From NCBI RefSeq assembly GCF_005239225.2, contig NC_133296.1:6634001-6698000 (forward strand): a stretch of 64,000 nt of DNA, written 5' to 3'. Position 1 is the stretch's first letter; each line of letters opens with the position of its first letter. The DNA comes from Populus alba. Lineage: Eukaryota; Streptophyta; Magnoliopsida; Malpighiales; Salicaceae. Positions 1-11,723 of this stretch are shown one piece after another. Both the position numbers and the translations under genes were made by a program. The notes under the pieces were generated by a model. That model searched no databases and was not told the origin of the DNA. It worked only from the letters and a program-made list of their open reading frames with translations.

Positions 1-78
1 AGAATTGGGGTAATAAATTTTCTCCGCATCATACCGTAAGAACACAGTCGTCAAAATGTTCATCTCTTCCACGACCAT
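1..78 (-). CDS. MSL10: MSL10-like exon 4 (cut by window edge)
   Basis: It begins after TTACAG and encodes MVVEEMNILTTVFLRYDAEK, then IYYPNS, continuing out of the window. The codon CGG for Arg sits where the pseudogene copies have frameshifts or stops, so this copy is the intact one. Confidence 0.88.
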   Translation of the reverse strand, partial: MVVEEMNILTTVFLRYDAEKIYYPNS

Positions 79-3000
79 CTGTAACAATATTAGAAAACAA
101 ATATATAAAATCTTCTCACTCAACCATCTTTAAGAATTAATATATTTTCTTTACCTGGACGCCATCGACAACACAACGATCGCCAACATCAAAAGGATGC
201 ATGACAAAGACGAAGATGATGGACTCAAAGATACTTTTGCAAGTGTTTTGGAACATGAACCCCACGAGTAGCAGTTGAGATGTGAAAACAAATAAAACCT
301 TGGTTGTCGCCAATCCCGTCACCAAAAGGGAGATCACAATTATAATTAGAGTCATTATTGCACTTGCTAACCTATGAAGTTGCTGGATAGCAGTCTTGGT
401 ATCATTCAAGGAATGTGCCAATGCTTTCCTCTCAACATAGGTATGCACCTAGCAATTAAAAACATAAACATAACAAAGAAGGAAATTATGTGTCTTTTGA
501 ATAAATTGTTGATACACTTTCCCTTAAATACAAGAAAAAGTAAATCCCATTTTAGTTCTTGATTAGAGAGGTTAGAGGAGGGAAATTAAATGGTATTGTG
601 TATGGAATTCAGGAACTGAATCCACACCATATAGGCTAGAGGTGTTGGTGATGATGTGATAATTAATTAATCATCGAATCTCTATGTTAGGTACACAATA
701 AATTATTGATCCTGATTTGAAAGCAAGCATCCTTTAATCACCAAAAATAAATAAATAAATTATTCTTATGATTTTCTTCTTTATTGCATATAAACATAGT
801 GAGGTGAGAGTTTTAAGATCAATTGATTTTTTTTTTTGTTTTTTTTTAAAAGTGGGTTTTGGGTTGCTTACCACCCAATTTCTGAAAGAAGATTTTGTGA
901 TTTTTCCAGTCTCAACAGCTCCTTCAAAGAGAGGAAATATGGAATGAACCTCCACAGTCTTTAAGAACCTTAGTAGGTCTTCCTCTTCAATATACCTTAA
1001 AACATTCAAAAAAGAAAAAATATGTCATGCAAAAATACACAAAACATGCAGAATAATTTTTCCAAATATTTTTATCATTAACACAAATTCTATGCATGCA
1101 TTTAACAAAATAAAATGAGGATTATATGTATCAATAAATACTAAAAAGAGATCCGAATGCTAACTAAAAAACTAAGTCATAAAATTAAGAAATACATATA
1201 GACCATCATAAGCTACAAAAAACCTTTAATTTTGTTTACTTAATTATATGACACTAATAGTTTTTTTACAAGAAGATTAATAATTTAAATTTGATTGAAA
1301 TAAAATAATTTGCTAGTATAAATCTACCTTTTCTTATTAACATCTTTAATTTAAGGAAATATATCAACTTTTTCTATGTCTTTTATTAATAAAAATAAAA
1401 ATCATTAAGAAGACATACCCAAAAAAATAATATAATTTAAAATAAGGATAAATCTCAAACTCAATCCCTTTGTCTCATTAATGTGCTTTTTTCTTTTAAT
1501 TTTTTTTTTATAATAACAATGGTTTCTTAAGTAACATTGTCTCACCATTCCAAAAGCAAGTTTTAATTCTAGTAAAATAACATCTAATCAATTTAAAGCA
1601 CGTGTATAAAAAAAAATATATAATGCTTGTATGTTGTTGCGGGATTCTTTTTGAAATTTTTTTTAAACCCGATTTAGTTAGTTATCCTTGAAATCTTTTT
1701 AATATTCAATCTTTTCCTAACCAACATTTTAAATTAAATCATGTTAGGAGTTGTCATGATGTGATCCAGCTAACTTTGCAAGTTTAAAGGCAATCAAAAC
1801 ATTAGGTAAAAACATGGTTTCATTTAAAAAAATAAATTCAAGACCATTCTTTTTAATAATATTGAGGCAGGGACATATCAATTCAATTCAGGTCAATTCA
1901 CTAAACTTGCAACTCAAGTCATGGACTCAATTACATTTGATAAGTTTATTTTTCTAAAACTATTTTTTGTTTAATTATATAATAACAAAAATTAGTGTCC
2001 ATAGTAAAGTAACAAAAAAAAAAAAAGAGATTATAATGGTTTACAGAAAAGAACTATTATTGTTCAAGAACAAAGTAAAAATTAAATGAGACTCAATAAA
2101 ATAATATCTAAAAACTATTATTAATTAATTAAAAAAATTTAAAAGAAAGTGTGTGTTTATATATATTTTAAATTATTTAATACTTCAAAAATTATTTTTT
2201 TTTTAAAAAAAGAGACTAAATGCAAGCCAGGACCTCAATGGCTTAGGCCTTCGCACCTAAACCTTCTCTAAAAGGCACCCAAACCTTCTAAAAAAATAAA
2301 ATAAAATGAAGCAGATGACACATTGATTGTCCAGAATTTGACAACAACAAAGGTAGCTTGAAAATCAAGATGTGCAATTTTTTACCCTTAAGATTTATTT
2401 TTTTAATTTATTTTCACCTAAAAACAATTGAAAATATGTTTTTATAACCTCAAGAAACTAATTCCATAACCCAAACACCTTTAAAATGATTTTAAAAATA
2501 CAAAATCAAAGAAAAATAATCTCTCCCAACCTTGATCCAAATAGCATAAAACAAATCTTCAAGATCAATTACTAATAAAAATCAATTTATTTAATTTAAT
2601 TAGATTTTTATATATTTTTTTTAATGTATTTTCACTTTTTGAACATTGTAAAATGATAAAAAATAATTTATTTAATTTAATTAGATTTATCACTCGAGCT
2701 GTAAATTATTTTTTAATGTATTTTCACTACCTCCACATTTTTTTTAACACAAAAAAAGCTTTGTTGTTAATGTTGCTGAGTTGTAGTGCAGGTACACAAT
2801 TAGCTAATTAACCACAAATTTTACATGGCTCGTGTGCTAATTTATTTATTTATTTTATTTATATTTTTTGTGACATTGTGAAACCCAAAAGTTTGAGAAT
2901 AAAAATTAATTTGAAATGATGATCCAAAATGGAAACAGATCAGATTATTGGAATTTTGTCAGACAACTCAGCAAAGTTAGACTGGGGCTAAAAATGTAAC

Positions 3001-6000
3001 TATGCAATCAGCCCGAGAGATTTCAAGAATATGTTTGATAGTATGGTGGCGATTGCTTTTCAAATAATTTTTCATACTGAAATGCATGTCAATGATATAT
3101 TTTTATTTTAAAAAAATTATTTTTGACATCAGCACATCAAAATGATCTAAAACATACAAACCGTATTAAATTTTAGCAAAATTTTTATTTTATTTTATTG
3201 TTTTGTTATATTTCTTCTTTTTTCCTGGTTTAATCAATTTTTTCAGTTTTTTACTTAACCCTAATACTAGAATATTATTGTAGCTAGAAAGCTATATAAT
3301 GGATTTTTTTTTAAAAAAATTGGCATAGTAAGTTAAAAGCTTTGAAGAGTTTGGTAAAATTTTTATAGGAGTTTCTAAATATTTTTTTTTTGGAGTAGTT
3401 ATGAAATTGCTACTCTAAATGGCTAAGTTTTGATAATTTTTGTGATTTTTTTTAAAAATTAATTTACCAATTAATTCTGAATTTAATTAATATTGTAATT
3501 TTAAAATATAACATTTAATTAAATATCTTGATTTAAAACCAAAATATCTAAAAATATCTTGTTTATCCAAGATTATATATATATCCCGCGATTCATCACC
3601 ATCAAAATATTAATAAATACGGAGAGTTAAACTAGAGATCATATGAGAACATACCTATTTACCAACACCCCCACTTTACCACCTAAACACCCACCGATGA
3701 TTTACCACATTTTTTTGCTACCATGTTAATTAGTTATTTTTTTATTTTATCCATTTATAATTAGGAGCGTACTATATTATATGTTAATTACCCGATTTAT
3801 CCATCAATAATTGGGACTGACTACCCTTCCTGATCGTACTCCTTGTTTTGTTGATTTGAATGCTATGATTGGGTTTCGAGAGCTAAAATCAGAACGGAAC
3901 AGAGGAGGGTTGAGGTTTCCCAGGTGTGAATTTTGAAAAACATGAACGTCAACCCCACACCGTCAAACGTGCCACTGCCGAGAAACAGTCAAGGATTTAT
4001 GTGCCTCGATAGACTCGAAAAGTTGAAAGTCTTTTACCAAAAAGACAAAACAAAAAAAAAAAAACAAAAAAAACGAACAATGATTACAGTTTAGAAATAA
4101 TGGAAGCTAGCAAATCACATAACATGGAATTCAATCATGTATAGTTTATCTAGAAATGGTTGAATTCAATTTTTTATTTTAAAATTTGAGATATAGATAT
4201 TGATCTAGATATAATTTTGTTTGTAAGGGAAGAAATGTACCATTCTTTATGTATTTCTAGCCAAATAAAAAAAATTAGATTGATTAATGTTGATAAAATT
4301 AGGAATTCCTAATGAATTGAAGATTATTGTACATATCAAATTCAAACAAATTGATATTCTTATTTAATGTTTTATTATTTATTAATAAAAATATCTTAAA
4401 ATACAGGATGAGGGGGATTTTATTTTATAGTAAAAAATTCATTCATTTCAATTATTTCACAAGAAGACAAAAAAAAAAATCCGTTGATTTTTGTTAAAGT
4501 TCAATCAGTTCAATTATTTCATAAGAAGACAACAAAAAAATAATAATAAAACAACGAATCTGTTAAATTTCACTTTATGGTAAAAAGTTCATTCATTTTA
4601 ATTATTTTATAATAAAACAAAAAGAAAACAAGAAATGTGTTGAATTTCAAATAGTAGGTTTTACTACTAAGCAACAAAGACTTCACATTTGTAATTGCAT
4701 AGAAAAAACTATTTATTTCAAATTAATAAGTTTATAGAAAATTCTAGGAAAACACCAACAATTATTGTCTTATTATATGAAAAGTGTCAGGAATTAATAA
4801 TTTTGAATTTGTTTAACATGATTTTTAACTTTAAATCATAATCTAAAAGTTATTTTTATAAATAATTTATGAAAAAAATAAGTTATAACCATTTCAAAAC
4901 ATGATTTATAAAAATAACTCAAATCATTTTTCTAAAGGAAGATATAAATCAGAATTTTCAAATTTAAATTAAAAAACAGAATTTTGACACAATTTTATAA
5001 TAAACTTTTGATCCAAGTTAAAAGTTCTATGACTTGTTTTTCATTTAAATTAAAAGACAATTTAAATTAATTTACAAAAACCGTAATAAATATAATCTAA
5101 GTTTATAGAAAATTGTCCAAAACTTGACTTTGTTATTGTAACTTTCATCTTGAGGTTAGCATAATTGAGATCGGTTAATTATCTCTACTGTCTAAAGGAA
5201 TAAATTTGTAATATCAAATGTTCATATAATTAATTAACCAGGAAGGCTAGCAGAAGAAATTGAACTTACTTGGCACCAGGTTTGGCGACATTCTTGAAAC
5301 TCCTTTGAGCACTGCATCTAGCCTCCCATTCACTGTGGATCTCCGATTCTGCATTACCAAAATCATCGACCGTCCTCGAGACCGTCGACAATCCCGATGA
5401 CTTAATGTAACTCCCCAACCTCTTCACACTCCAAGCGGTTGCCCTAGTCATCTTAGTCAGCTTCCTCAGCCTCTCCATATCGATTCTCCTCGACTCGTAC
5501 CTCTTGGATTTTGATATAGGCATGTCTGGCGAGGCCATCTCTCTCTGTTTCGCCGGCAATCTCCTCGAATGCCTTGGCGTCAGCCGATGAGGAGTTTCCC
5601 TCTCATTCTCATCTAATGGTGGCCCGGAGAGTGTAACGAGAATGTAGTGGTGGAAGACGCTTTCTTTCATGCGGTCAAAGAAGGTAGCAACATGGAAAGA
5701 TGAAGCAAGAACCTTGACGAGTAGAATCTTTAGTAACCATATGGTAGCGGCAACGAAGACAGCAATCAGAACGCGGAAAGTCCTCTTCAAGGTCTTGTTG
5801 CGTTTGTGGGCATCATGGAACATACTCATCCATGCAAGTAGAACCAATCCTAGCCATGCACAGTGTTGAAAACTCTTGCGCAAACCAAAAACAAAGTAGA
5901 GCACCTTTTCTCTGAGCATGAAATTGCGTTCTATGAGAAAACCAAGAAAACCTACAACCCAAACCGACACAAGGCGGCCACAGAAGATAACCAGGACCAT

Positions 6001-6528
6001 AAGGCACCATTTCCATAAAACTAAACCCCATAGGACCTTGTTTCTGAGGGATTCAAGGGTTAGAGAGAGAATTAAGCAGGTCATGCTTATGAGAAACAAT
6101 ATGAACTCAATCAAGACTCTCTTTTTTATCTTTATTATCCTTCTCCTTCGGTACTTGGAATGTTTTTTGGCCTCTCCAGCATCATCAACTTCTTCTCCTC
6201 CTCCTTCTTCATATTCCCACCATTCTTCATCATCTTCTTCATCACTGGAGGTAGAGCTTTCGGGGGGGTTTAATAGTTGGTAATATTCTTCGAATTCATG
6301 GCTGCTCTTGGAAGGGGGAGGGTAGTTTGTCTCACTGAAACGAGATTTGGGCTTGGAGAAGTTGAGACGGCGGAGGGTATTTGTTCTTGCCAGGGTTTTA
6401 GAGAGGGGGGCCTTGGAGTCTGGTTGCTGTGGTGATGGTGACTGTCTGAGTTTGGAGTCTGGTTGATCCACGGAAAGAACCACTTGGTCTGTGTTGGGTT
6501 TTTGGTGCTCTTGGTTCTGAACCTCCAT
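1..6528 (-). CDS. MSL10: MSL10-like mechanosensitive ion channel gene (partial, 4 exons visible)
   Basis: MscS-like plasma-membrane channel of the MSL9/MSL10 clade, which opens under membrane tension and passes anions in plants. Exons read on the minus strand are 6528-5270, 995-872, 448-155 and 78-1, and the rest of the gene lies beyond the window start. All visible junctions have GT donors and AG acceptors, and the frame continues across each one; the lysine codon between PGA and YIEEED is split by intron 1. The start is taken at 6528 because the context ACCATGG is a strong plant start; upstream in-frame codons are only GTG. Exon 1 gives a charged N-terminus with an acidic run (SSDEEDDEEWW) and four hydrophobic segments. 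Exon 3 gives two more and the MscS pore-to-beta junction (FVMHPFDVGDRCVVDG). No stop or frameshift is visible. Two broken copies lie at 44468-46078 and 50143-51740. Confidence 0.9.
155..448 (-). CDS. MSL10: MSL10-like exon 3
   Basis: It encodes VHTYVERKALAHSLNDTK, two hydrophobic segments (IMTLIIIVISLLVTGLA; VLFVFTSQLLLVGFMF) and the start of the MscS beta domain (HPFDVGDRCVVDGVQ). Acceptor is CTAG, donor is GTAAAG. Confidence 0.9.
872..995 (-). CDS. MSL10: MSL10-like exon 2
   Basis: It encodes YIEEEDLLRFLKTVEVHSIF through SFRNWV, between an AG acceptor at 997-996 and a GTAAGC donor at 871-866. The undisturbed site CAACAGCTCC in this exon is the empty counterpart of the retrotransposon insertion point in the two pseudogene copies. 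Confidence 0.88.
3030..3190. repeat. MITE-like element in MSL intron 1
   Basis: It has the phrases ATTATTTTTGACATCAGCAC and ATCAAAATGATCTAAAA, characteristic of one AT-rich MITE-like family that recurs through this window (about 7249, 19205, 19565, 21485, 23960, 32485 and 33410). Ends are approximate because terminal repeats are eroded. Confidence 0.55.
4430..4660. repeat. Imperfect direct repeats in MSL intron 1
   Basis: Three diverged units each contain a variant of TTCATTCATTTCAATTATTT followed by ACAAGAAGACAA and a poly-A run, at about 4437, 4500 and 4588. No function is apparent. Confidence 0.5.
5270..6528 (-). CDS. MSL10: MSL10-like exon 1
   Basis: This is the largest exon, about 420 codons: the cytoplasmic N-terminus, four transmembrane segments (for example around IEFILFLISMTCLILSL and FVAATIWLLKILLVKVLA) and the following soluble loop with RRIDMERLRKLTKM and GSYIKSSGLSTVSRTVDDF. 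It ends in KNVAKPGA plus two bases of a lysine codon before a GTAAGT donor at 5269-5264. Confidence 0.92.
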
Positions 6529-7150
6529 GGTAGCCAGCTCCACCTGATGAACCACACACACAGATTTGAGGATTTAAGAGAGAAGTGAGAGATAATCTGT
6601 GCAAGGACAAAGCTTGGTTACAGTCACAAAAGAAGAGACAAGAGAGAGTGATATTCGGAAGCAAACTTGTAGGGAGCCAGAGATATTATCGAGTGTAATA
6701 ATTGTGATAATGAAAACACTCGGAAAAGCTGGAAGCACTTGGTCTTAGCTATCATAGCTATCATATATTTGTAGAGACAATGCCATGATGCAATGCAATC
6801 TTCACGCTGTCCACCAATTTTATTCGGAAAGCAATTTCATTTAGATTTTTCATCCAAGGCTCCATTATTTGTTTATGTGATGCAATGTTGTCCAATTTAA
6901 TTTTTATTTCAACCACAAATTTAAAATTAACAAGTATTTAATAATTAATCAACATATATCATAGTTTTATATATATTTTATTAAAAAATATATCTTAAAA
7001 TTTTAGTTGAAAAAACTATAATTTATACTTTTTTTAAATTCATCCTTTTAAACTGTACGTATCACAATAACCACTACAATATTAAATAAATATTAACCGT
7101 TTGATTATTGGTTGAGTAAATTATTATCCTAGTGGTATAACCAGGCTATT
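6529..7150. other. 5' flank of the MSL10-like gene
   Basis: This holds the probable 5' leader and promoter of the minus-strand MSL gene. A CT/GA-rich leader with AGAGAGAAG-type runs lies just upstream of the start. Beyond about 6850 the DNA becomes AT-rich with nothing recognisable. Confidence 0.4.
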
Positions 7151-7248
7151 TCTAACCTGAAAACCTAGGAGGTTGCAAAAGAAGAAACAAAAAAGTTTAT
7201 TCTAACCTGAAACCTAGGAGGTTGCAAAAGAAGAAACAAAAAAGTTTG
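7151..7248. repeat. 50-bp tandem duplication
   Basis: Two nearly identical units begin TCTAACCTGA at 7151 and 7201. They differ by a one-base length change in an A run and a few bases at the end, so the duplication is recent. Confidence 0.85.
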
Positions 7249-7385
7249 ATTTTTTATTTTTATTTTTTTTAATTAATATTTTTTTAGTGTTTTTAGATTA
7301 TTTTAATACACTAATATTAAAAAATAAAAAATATAATATTTTAATATATTTTTAAATAAAAAATTTTAAAAAAAAAAACTACAAT
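7249..7385. repeat. MITE-like AT-rich element
   Basis: It contains GTTTTTAGATTATTTTAATA and ATATATTTTTAAATAAAAAA, the signature phrases of the recurrent MITE-like family in this window. It abuts the 50-bp tandem duplication. Confidence 0.5.
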
Positions 7386-7504
7386 TACGCTTTCAAATCA
7401 TTATTACTTCATGCCAACATTAACAGTTATTGAATGATATCATATAAAGCATCTGCGTAACTTTCTTTGGCGGAAACAGAGCCTATAGTTGTAGGGATCT
7501 TTAG

Positions 7505-8561
7505 CTAAATTGCTATCTCCAGTCCATCCCTGAAAACTTGCAATGGATCCACTGGAAAGGAAATGTATGGGTGGCATAGCTTCAATGTGAAACGTTTCAT
7601 CAGGCAATGTGTAGTGATCATAGCTTCAAGGCCTGCAAATTCATATCCCGAACACCTTCAAACTCGTCCTCCAAATGCCATGAAACTATACCGCAGGACC
7701 GATGACTGTTTTTCGAAGTATTTCCGATCATACTCTGATGGATTTGGGAAGATGCACTCTTCCGTGTTTGTCATGCAGGCTGTCAAAAGGTTGAAACTTA
7801 GCGGAGTATTTTTAACGATATCTTGTAGTATTGGTGATTAAGTTAAAACGAGAAGGGAACATGCAGAAACTTGAATCATAGCTGCCATCCTTCCGCGAAT
7901 CATCCTGGAGGAACAAAACACAGGAGGAGCCATCCTTAGAGACTCCATTGCTACAGATCTTCATTCTTGCGAGATCATCCCGTGCTAATAGGTCCTTTGA
8001 CACCTTACTCTTGGCAGTGTCCTCTTGTTCTGCAGTCTCAAATTTTAGAGATTTTCATGAATTTAGTCGCATACCCTGAACAATGCTGCCATAAACAGAC
8101 GGATCAATGACTAAAAGCTTGATCAAGAAACTGAGGATGGAAGTGTGTCATGTCCTGCTATCATTATATTGATAGCACTATCTACAATTTCATCATCAGA
8201 TATACAACAGAATTGTCTTCGTTTAGGAAACCAAGCAAGATGGTGATGAGATCTGGCGAAGGAATGGTGATTTGATGCTCCAAAGTAGCCCTCTTTTCAT
8301 GTTTAAGATACAAGATTATCGTTCTGGTCTTTCCTCTTGCTTGGAGGCTGTGATTGAAGCATGTGAAGGGGAAAGAACACTTTTCACCGGTTGTTGGTAG
8401 AGCTCTCCGAGTACGTCTCTGTTTGCACTTTGCGCTATTTCAAATATCAGTGAGCTCATAATTTTGAAGTTTAGTGTCTTCACTAATGGCACTGCCTGTG
8501 CTGCAAAGAGAAAATACAGATATATAAGACAAAGGGAAGTGCAAGAAAACATAATATTCAT
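7505..8561 (-). pseudogene. CYP716-like cytochrome P450 pseudogene
   Basis: Membrane-bound P450s of the CYP716 family oxidise triterpene scaffolds in plants. Reading the minus strand in pieces gives a helix-I-like segment with an AGHDT-type core (IMIAGHDTLP in another frame), SKDLLARDDLARMK, the ACMTNTEECIFPNPSEYD region and RYSFMAFGG before the haem loop. The haem-binding loop is destroyed: the frame hits a stop right after the FGG motif, and the conserved Cys region is shifted. GYEFAGLEAM and FRDGLEIAI then follow to a stop at about 7505. Several stops and indels divide the rest, and the upstream part up to about 8530 is still recognisable (KTLNFKIMSSLIFEIAQ). The N-terminal half is missing. 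Family assignment is from motif order, not from an alignment. Confidence 0.75.
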
Positions 8562-9484
8562 AAATTCACCTGCGATTTATATTCACAGTCTAGGTTATAG
8601 ATATGATCACAATGTGATAAACAGGTTGGTCGATTTTCTCTTTTTTTTTTTTTTTTTTTTTCTTTTCTTTCTAGTTGGATCTTTATTGAGCTTGGATGTG
8701 ATGAAATTTTAAACTACATTGAAAAGTTATTAGAGAATTAAAAAAAAGAGGACTTGAGCTTGAGTATGATGATGAAGAGGAATATTTTTAAAAAAAAACA
8801 TAGTAGTGTTTTTTAATAAATAAAAATGGACTGGATATGAGGAACTCTTTGACATTGTCATGAAGCCTAGTTCAACATGTCAACCTTAAAACCTTCTGAC
8901 TTGATTCTTTGTTTAGCATGAGCTTCAAATTAAATCATATGAGAATTTCCACAATGTGACATAATCAATTTGATAGGTGTAAAGATAACCTAGATGATCG
9001 ATAAAAAAATTGGGTTAGTGTAAAAAAAATTTCAAGATAACATCCTGTTTATTTTTTTTATATTGAGACGATGATATATTAAATCATCATCGATCAATCT
9101 ACTTAACTGTTAAATTTATGATCCGAATTATGAACATGATCATAATGTGATAATCTAGTTGGCTAACCTTGCATTCTTCTCTCCCTGATTAGGCATTTTT
9201 TTGGCATGGATATGATAAATTTTATGACTAAATTGAATAGTTATTAATGTTGGGTTTTCCTATACACATAAACACAACAAAAATAATAATTTTTTTAAAA
9301 TCAGGATTCCTTAAGAATCTCGTTAGGCAATCTAGAAATGTACTTGAGGTTTAAGTAAAGATTACCTAAAGATATCCCGAGCGAAAAAACTAAAAACCTA
9401 ATTAAACCAAAAAAACTAAAAAAAACCAAATCGAGAAAAAAAATTAAATTAACCAATTAGAAAACCATTTTGTTTTTCATTTTT
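8562..9484. other. Intergenic AT-rich DNA
   Basis: It holds a 22-base T run near 8642 and sequence resembling the roughly 160-bp repeat family seen at 15990-16430 (phrases such as GATCATAATGTGATAATCTAG). No gene is visible. Confidence 0.4.
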
Positions 9485-9640
9485 ATTATAGGAAATTACA
9501 CAATATAAGATGTATGTATCTATGCAATATTGATAGGCTTAATCTTGTGTTGTAATCTTTACATTAACTATTGTATATTTCCCTACATATATATAGAAAA
9601 GAATGGTTAACTTATAGGTTAGGCCTCTTATTTCTCTTCA
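9485..9640 (+). repeat. 5' LTR of the copia element (approximate)
   Basis: It is placed between the sequence shared with 13776 onwards and the primer-binding site. Its terminal TG is not clear, so the start is approximate. Confidence 0.5.
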
Positions 9641-9643
9641 ACT

Positions 9644-9655
9644 TGGTATTAAAGC
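9644..9655 (+). other. Primer-binding site, initiator tRNA-Met type
   Basis: TGGTATTAAAGC matches the usual copia site TGGTATCAGAGC at 10 of 12 positions and sits 3 bases after a CA that would end the LTR. Confidence 0.6.
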
Positions 9656-10774
9656 CTTAACACATTAAAATTCTCTTTCCCTCTCCCTAATGGACTGTTA
9701 CCTTGGTTGTCGACTCTTCCCCATATCTGACAAGTGTTATAACTTCATAAATCTTTTCAAGATCTTTGTTAAGGTGATACTCTAATCACTATATCTATGC
9801 ACAAGGCCAACTTATTATTTAATGAATTAACCGTTATTGGCTGGCCAGTTTCTCTTAAAGATTTTAATTTGTTTCCATGGTTTTTGCGATAAGTTCAAGG
9901 ACTTAGTAATTAGCCTTGCGACAAGGTAGAACCTTTTTCGTATGCAGAATTTCATAACCATCTCCTTACCCATGAGTTCCTTCACAAGACCTCCCTTTAA
10001 TCTATGGTTGCCACTGCTCCTCTCCTGCCCATGCCACCTTTACAACTCTTTGCTAATGTTTAACATTATCAATCCTTTGTCACTCATAACAACAATCCTA
10101 ATATTAGTCTGATTTTCATAGTTTCTAAAGGGCTTCTAACCTCGATTGGAGGTAGGGAAATTGGCAATAAAATATAAGGAATAATGGCTCTTCACAATAG
10201 TTTCTTCATTGTTCCTTTGAGAATCATATCAAGTGCCAACTCTGCCTCTTTTTCGGTCACACATCTCCTTAATGCTCTTAGCTTTGCAGCCATTGACAAC
10301 AAGTGACTACCAATCTTGCACTTGGTAATGTCTTTTCTCCTAACTTTATGGATTGGTTTCTAGACACTTATATGAATCAACATGTTATACCTAATCTGGT
10401 GACTCTGATTGAGTATAAATCATATCTTGGTAATAATCATTTGCATGTTAATGATGGTAAATACCTTTCTAATATTGGCATATTATGTTTCATACCATAA
10501 AACACACTTTTATCTTATCTAATGTTTTTCATGCCTTATATATTACAATGCCATTACTTTCTGTTTAGAATTTTTGTCATGATAATAATATTTATTTTAA
10601 ATTTCATGCATCTGTGTTTTATGCTAAGGATCTCACCATCAAGGTAGTGTTTTTTTCTGATCAAAGTAATGATAGTCTTTTTATTATGTCCAAGTCTTCT
10701 GCCATGTCAATTATTTAGGCTTAACAATTTTTTTTCCTTCATTATACCTTTAGCCTCTCAACCACCTAACTTGC

Positions 10775-11723
10775 TAGTGTTTTAAAACCCGGACCGGCCC
10801 GGGACCCGGCCGACCCGGGCATGGGACCGGTCCGGGTGGAGGCCAAAACCCGTTTGGGAATTGGCCCGGCCAGATCCGGTCGACCCGGCGGGTCGAACCG
10901 GGACCCGGTCGACTCGGCTAGACCCGGGTGAGACCCGGTCAATTTTTTTTTTTTGTTTTCCTGTCATTAAACGACGTCGGACCAGAGTGCTTTTTTGAAA
11001 ATTGAAAATTGCTGTCTTTGAAAATTGAAACCCCACTTTCCTAACTTGAAAACGAAAAAGGAACCCCTGTGCTACCAAAATCGGGGATTCACCTGAAACT
11101 GCTTCCACTGACTAAGACTTGGTTAATTTCTCAGGTGGCTGACAACGTTACTGCTCAGGAGTAATGGGCTGACACTCGAATCCTGCTAACTTCAATAGCT
11201 CTGAATCCCAGAAGTACTCTGCTAAATCTTCATCAACTATGGGGTTTGCAAACATGTTTTCAACCATGAAGATGCAGTTATTTGCATCTATTGGCTCCGG
11301 AACAGCACAATCACAAGGGACCAAAGCATGATCAGAATTATCATTGCCATGAGCACTTGCTTGTCCTCTACCACCGCGGATGCTTAACAGATCGCCGATT
11401 TCCCCCCTCAAACCCATCAACTTTTTCTCAAGAGTTTCAATTAAGTGCAAGAAAGCATCCCCACTTAAGCCCTCGATTTGATTTGAAAAACTCTCGGCCA
11501 ATGCTTCGAGCGTAGAGAGTAATAATGATACAGCTTTTGATGAGAGGGGACTTCGTATCGCGTGAAAAAAAAAATCCAAAGCCATCGGGGCAGTAGGTAA
11601 GGTAGAGAGTGTTTTTTTTTTATATATATATATAGTTTTTTTGGGTTGACCCGGGTGAACCCATCTGACCCGTGACCCGATCACATGACCGGGTCAATGA
11701 CCGGGTCGGGTTTCAAAACTATG
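10775..11723. mobile_element. Non-autonomous hAT-type element (949 bp) with 8-bp target duplication
   Basis: A perfect direct repeat TAACTTGC flanks the element at 10767-10774 and 11724-11731. The ends are imperfect inverted repeats, TAGTGTTTTAAAACCCGG against ATAGTTTTGAAACCCGACCC, and TAGTG fits the hAT end rule. Both ends hold dense repeats of ACCCGG or CCGGGT, plausible transposase-binding sites. No transposase is present; the interior carries an unrelated ORF on the minus strand. Confidence 0.85.
11148..11585 (-). CDS. ORF of unknown function carried inside the hAT element
   Basis: It is 145 codons from an ATG at 11585 (MALDFFFHAIRSPLSS) to a stop at 11148. The predicted protein has a helical, leucine-rich middle (SLLLSTLEALAESFSNQIEG; ETLEKKLMGLRGEIGDLL) that may form a coiled coil, then an acidic C-terminus (ENMFANPIVDEDLAEYFWDS). 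I do not recognise the family. The GC content and codon texture differ from the surrounding AT-rich DNA, which suggests a captured host gene fragment. Whether it is expressed is unknown. The CCGG-rich ends of the element lie on both sides. Confidence 0.5.
   Translation of the reverse strand: MALDFFFHAIRSPLSSKAVSLLLSTLEALAESFSNQIEGLSGDAFLHLIETLEKKLMGLRGEIGDLLSIRGGRGQASAHGNDNSDHALVPCDCAVPEPIDANNCIFMVENMFANPIVDEDLAEYFWDSELLKLAGFECQPITPEQ

Larger units (their letters stand above)
996..5269 (-). other. Intron 1 of the MSL10-like gene (4.27 kb)
   Basis: The intron runs from a GTAAGT donor to a TTAAG acceptor and is far longer than the other introns of this gene. It is very AT-rich. It contains a MITE-like insertion at about 3030-3190 and imperfect direct repeats at 4430-4660 around the motif TTCATTCATTTCAATTATTT. 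I see no exon-like coding sequence in it. Confidence 0.8.

Noticed and set aside
40..56. Apparent loss of a splice acceptor in the intact MSL gene (CGG where the pseudogene copies have CAG before TATGATGC)
   Set aside because: Exon 4 starts earlier, at 78, after TTACAG. The CGG is an in-frame Arg codon, so nothing is lost. It is the pseudogene copies that have an extra base here.
5669..6283. Plus-strand ORFs opposite MSL exon 1
   Set aside because: They are antisense shadows of a strongly supported coding exon and show no motif of their own.
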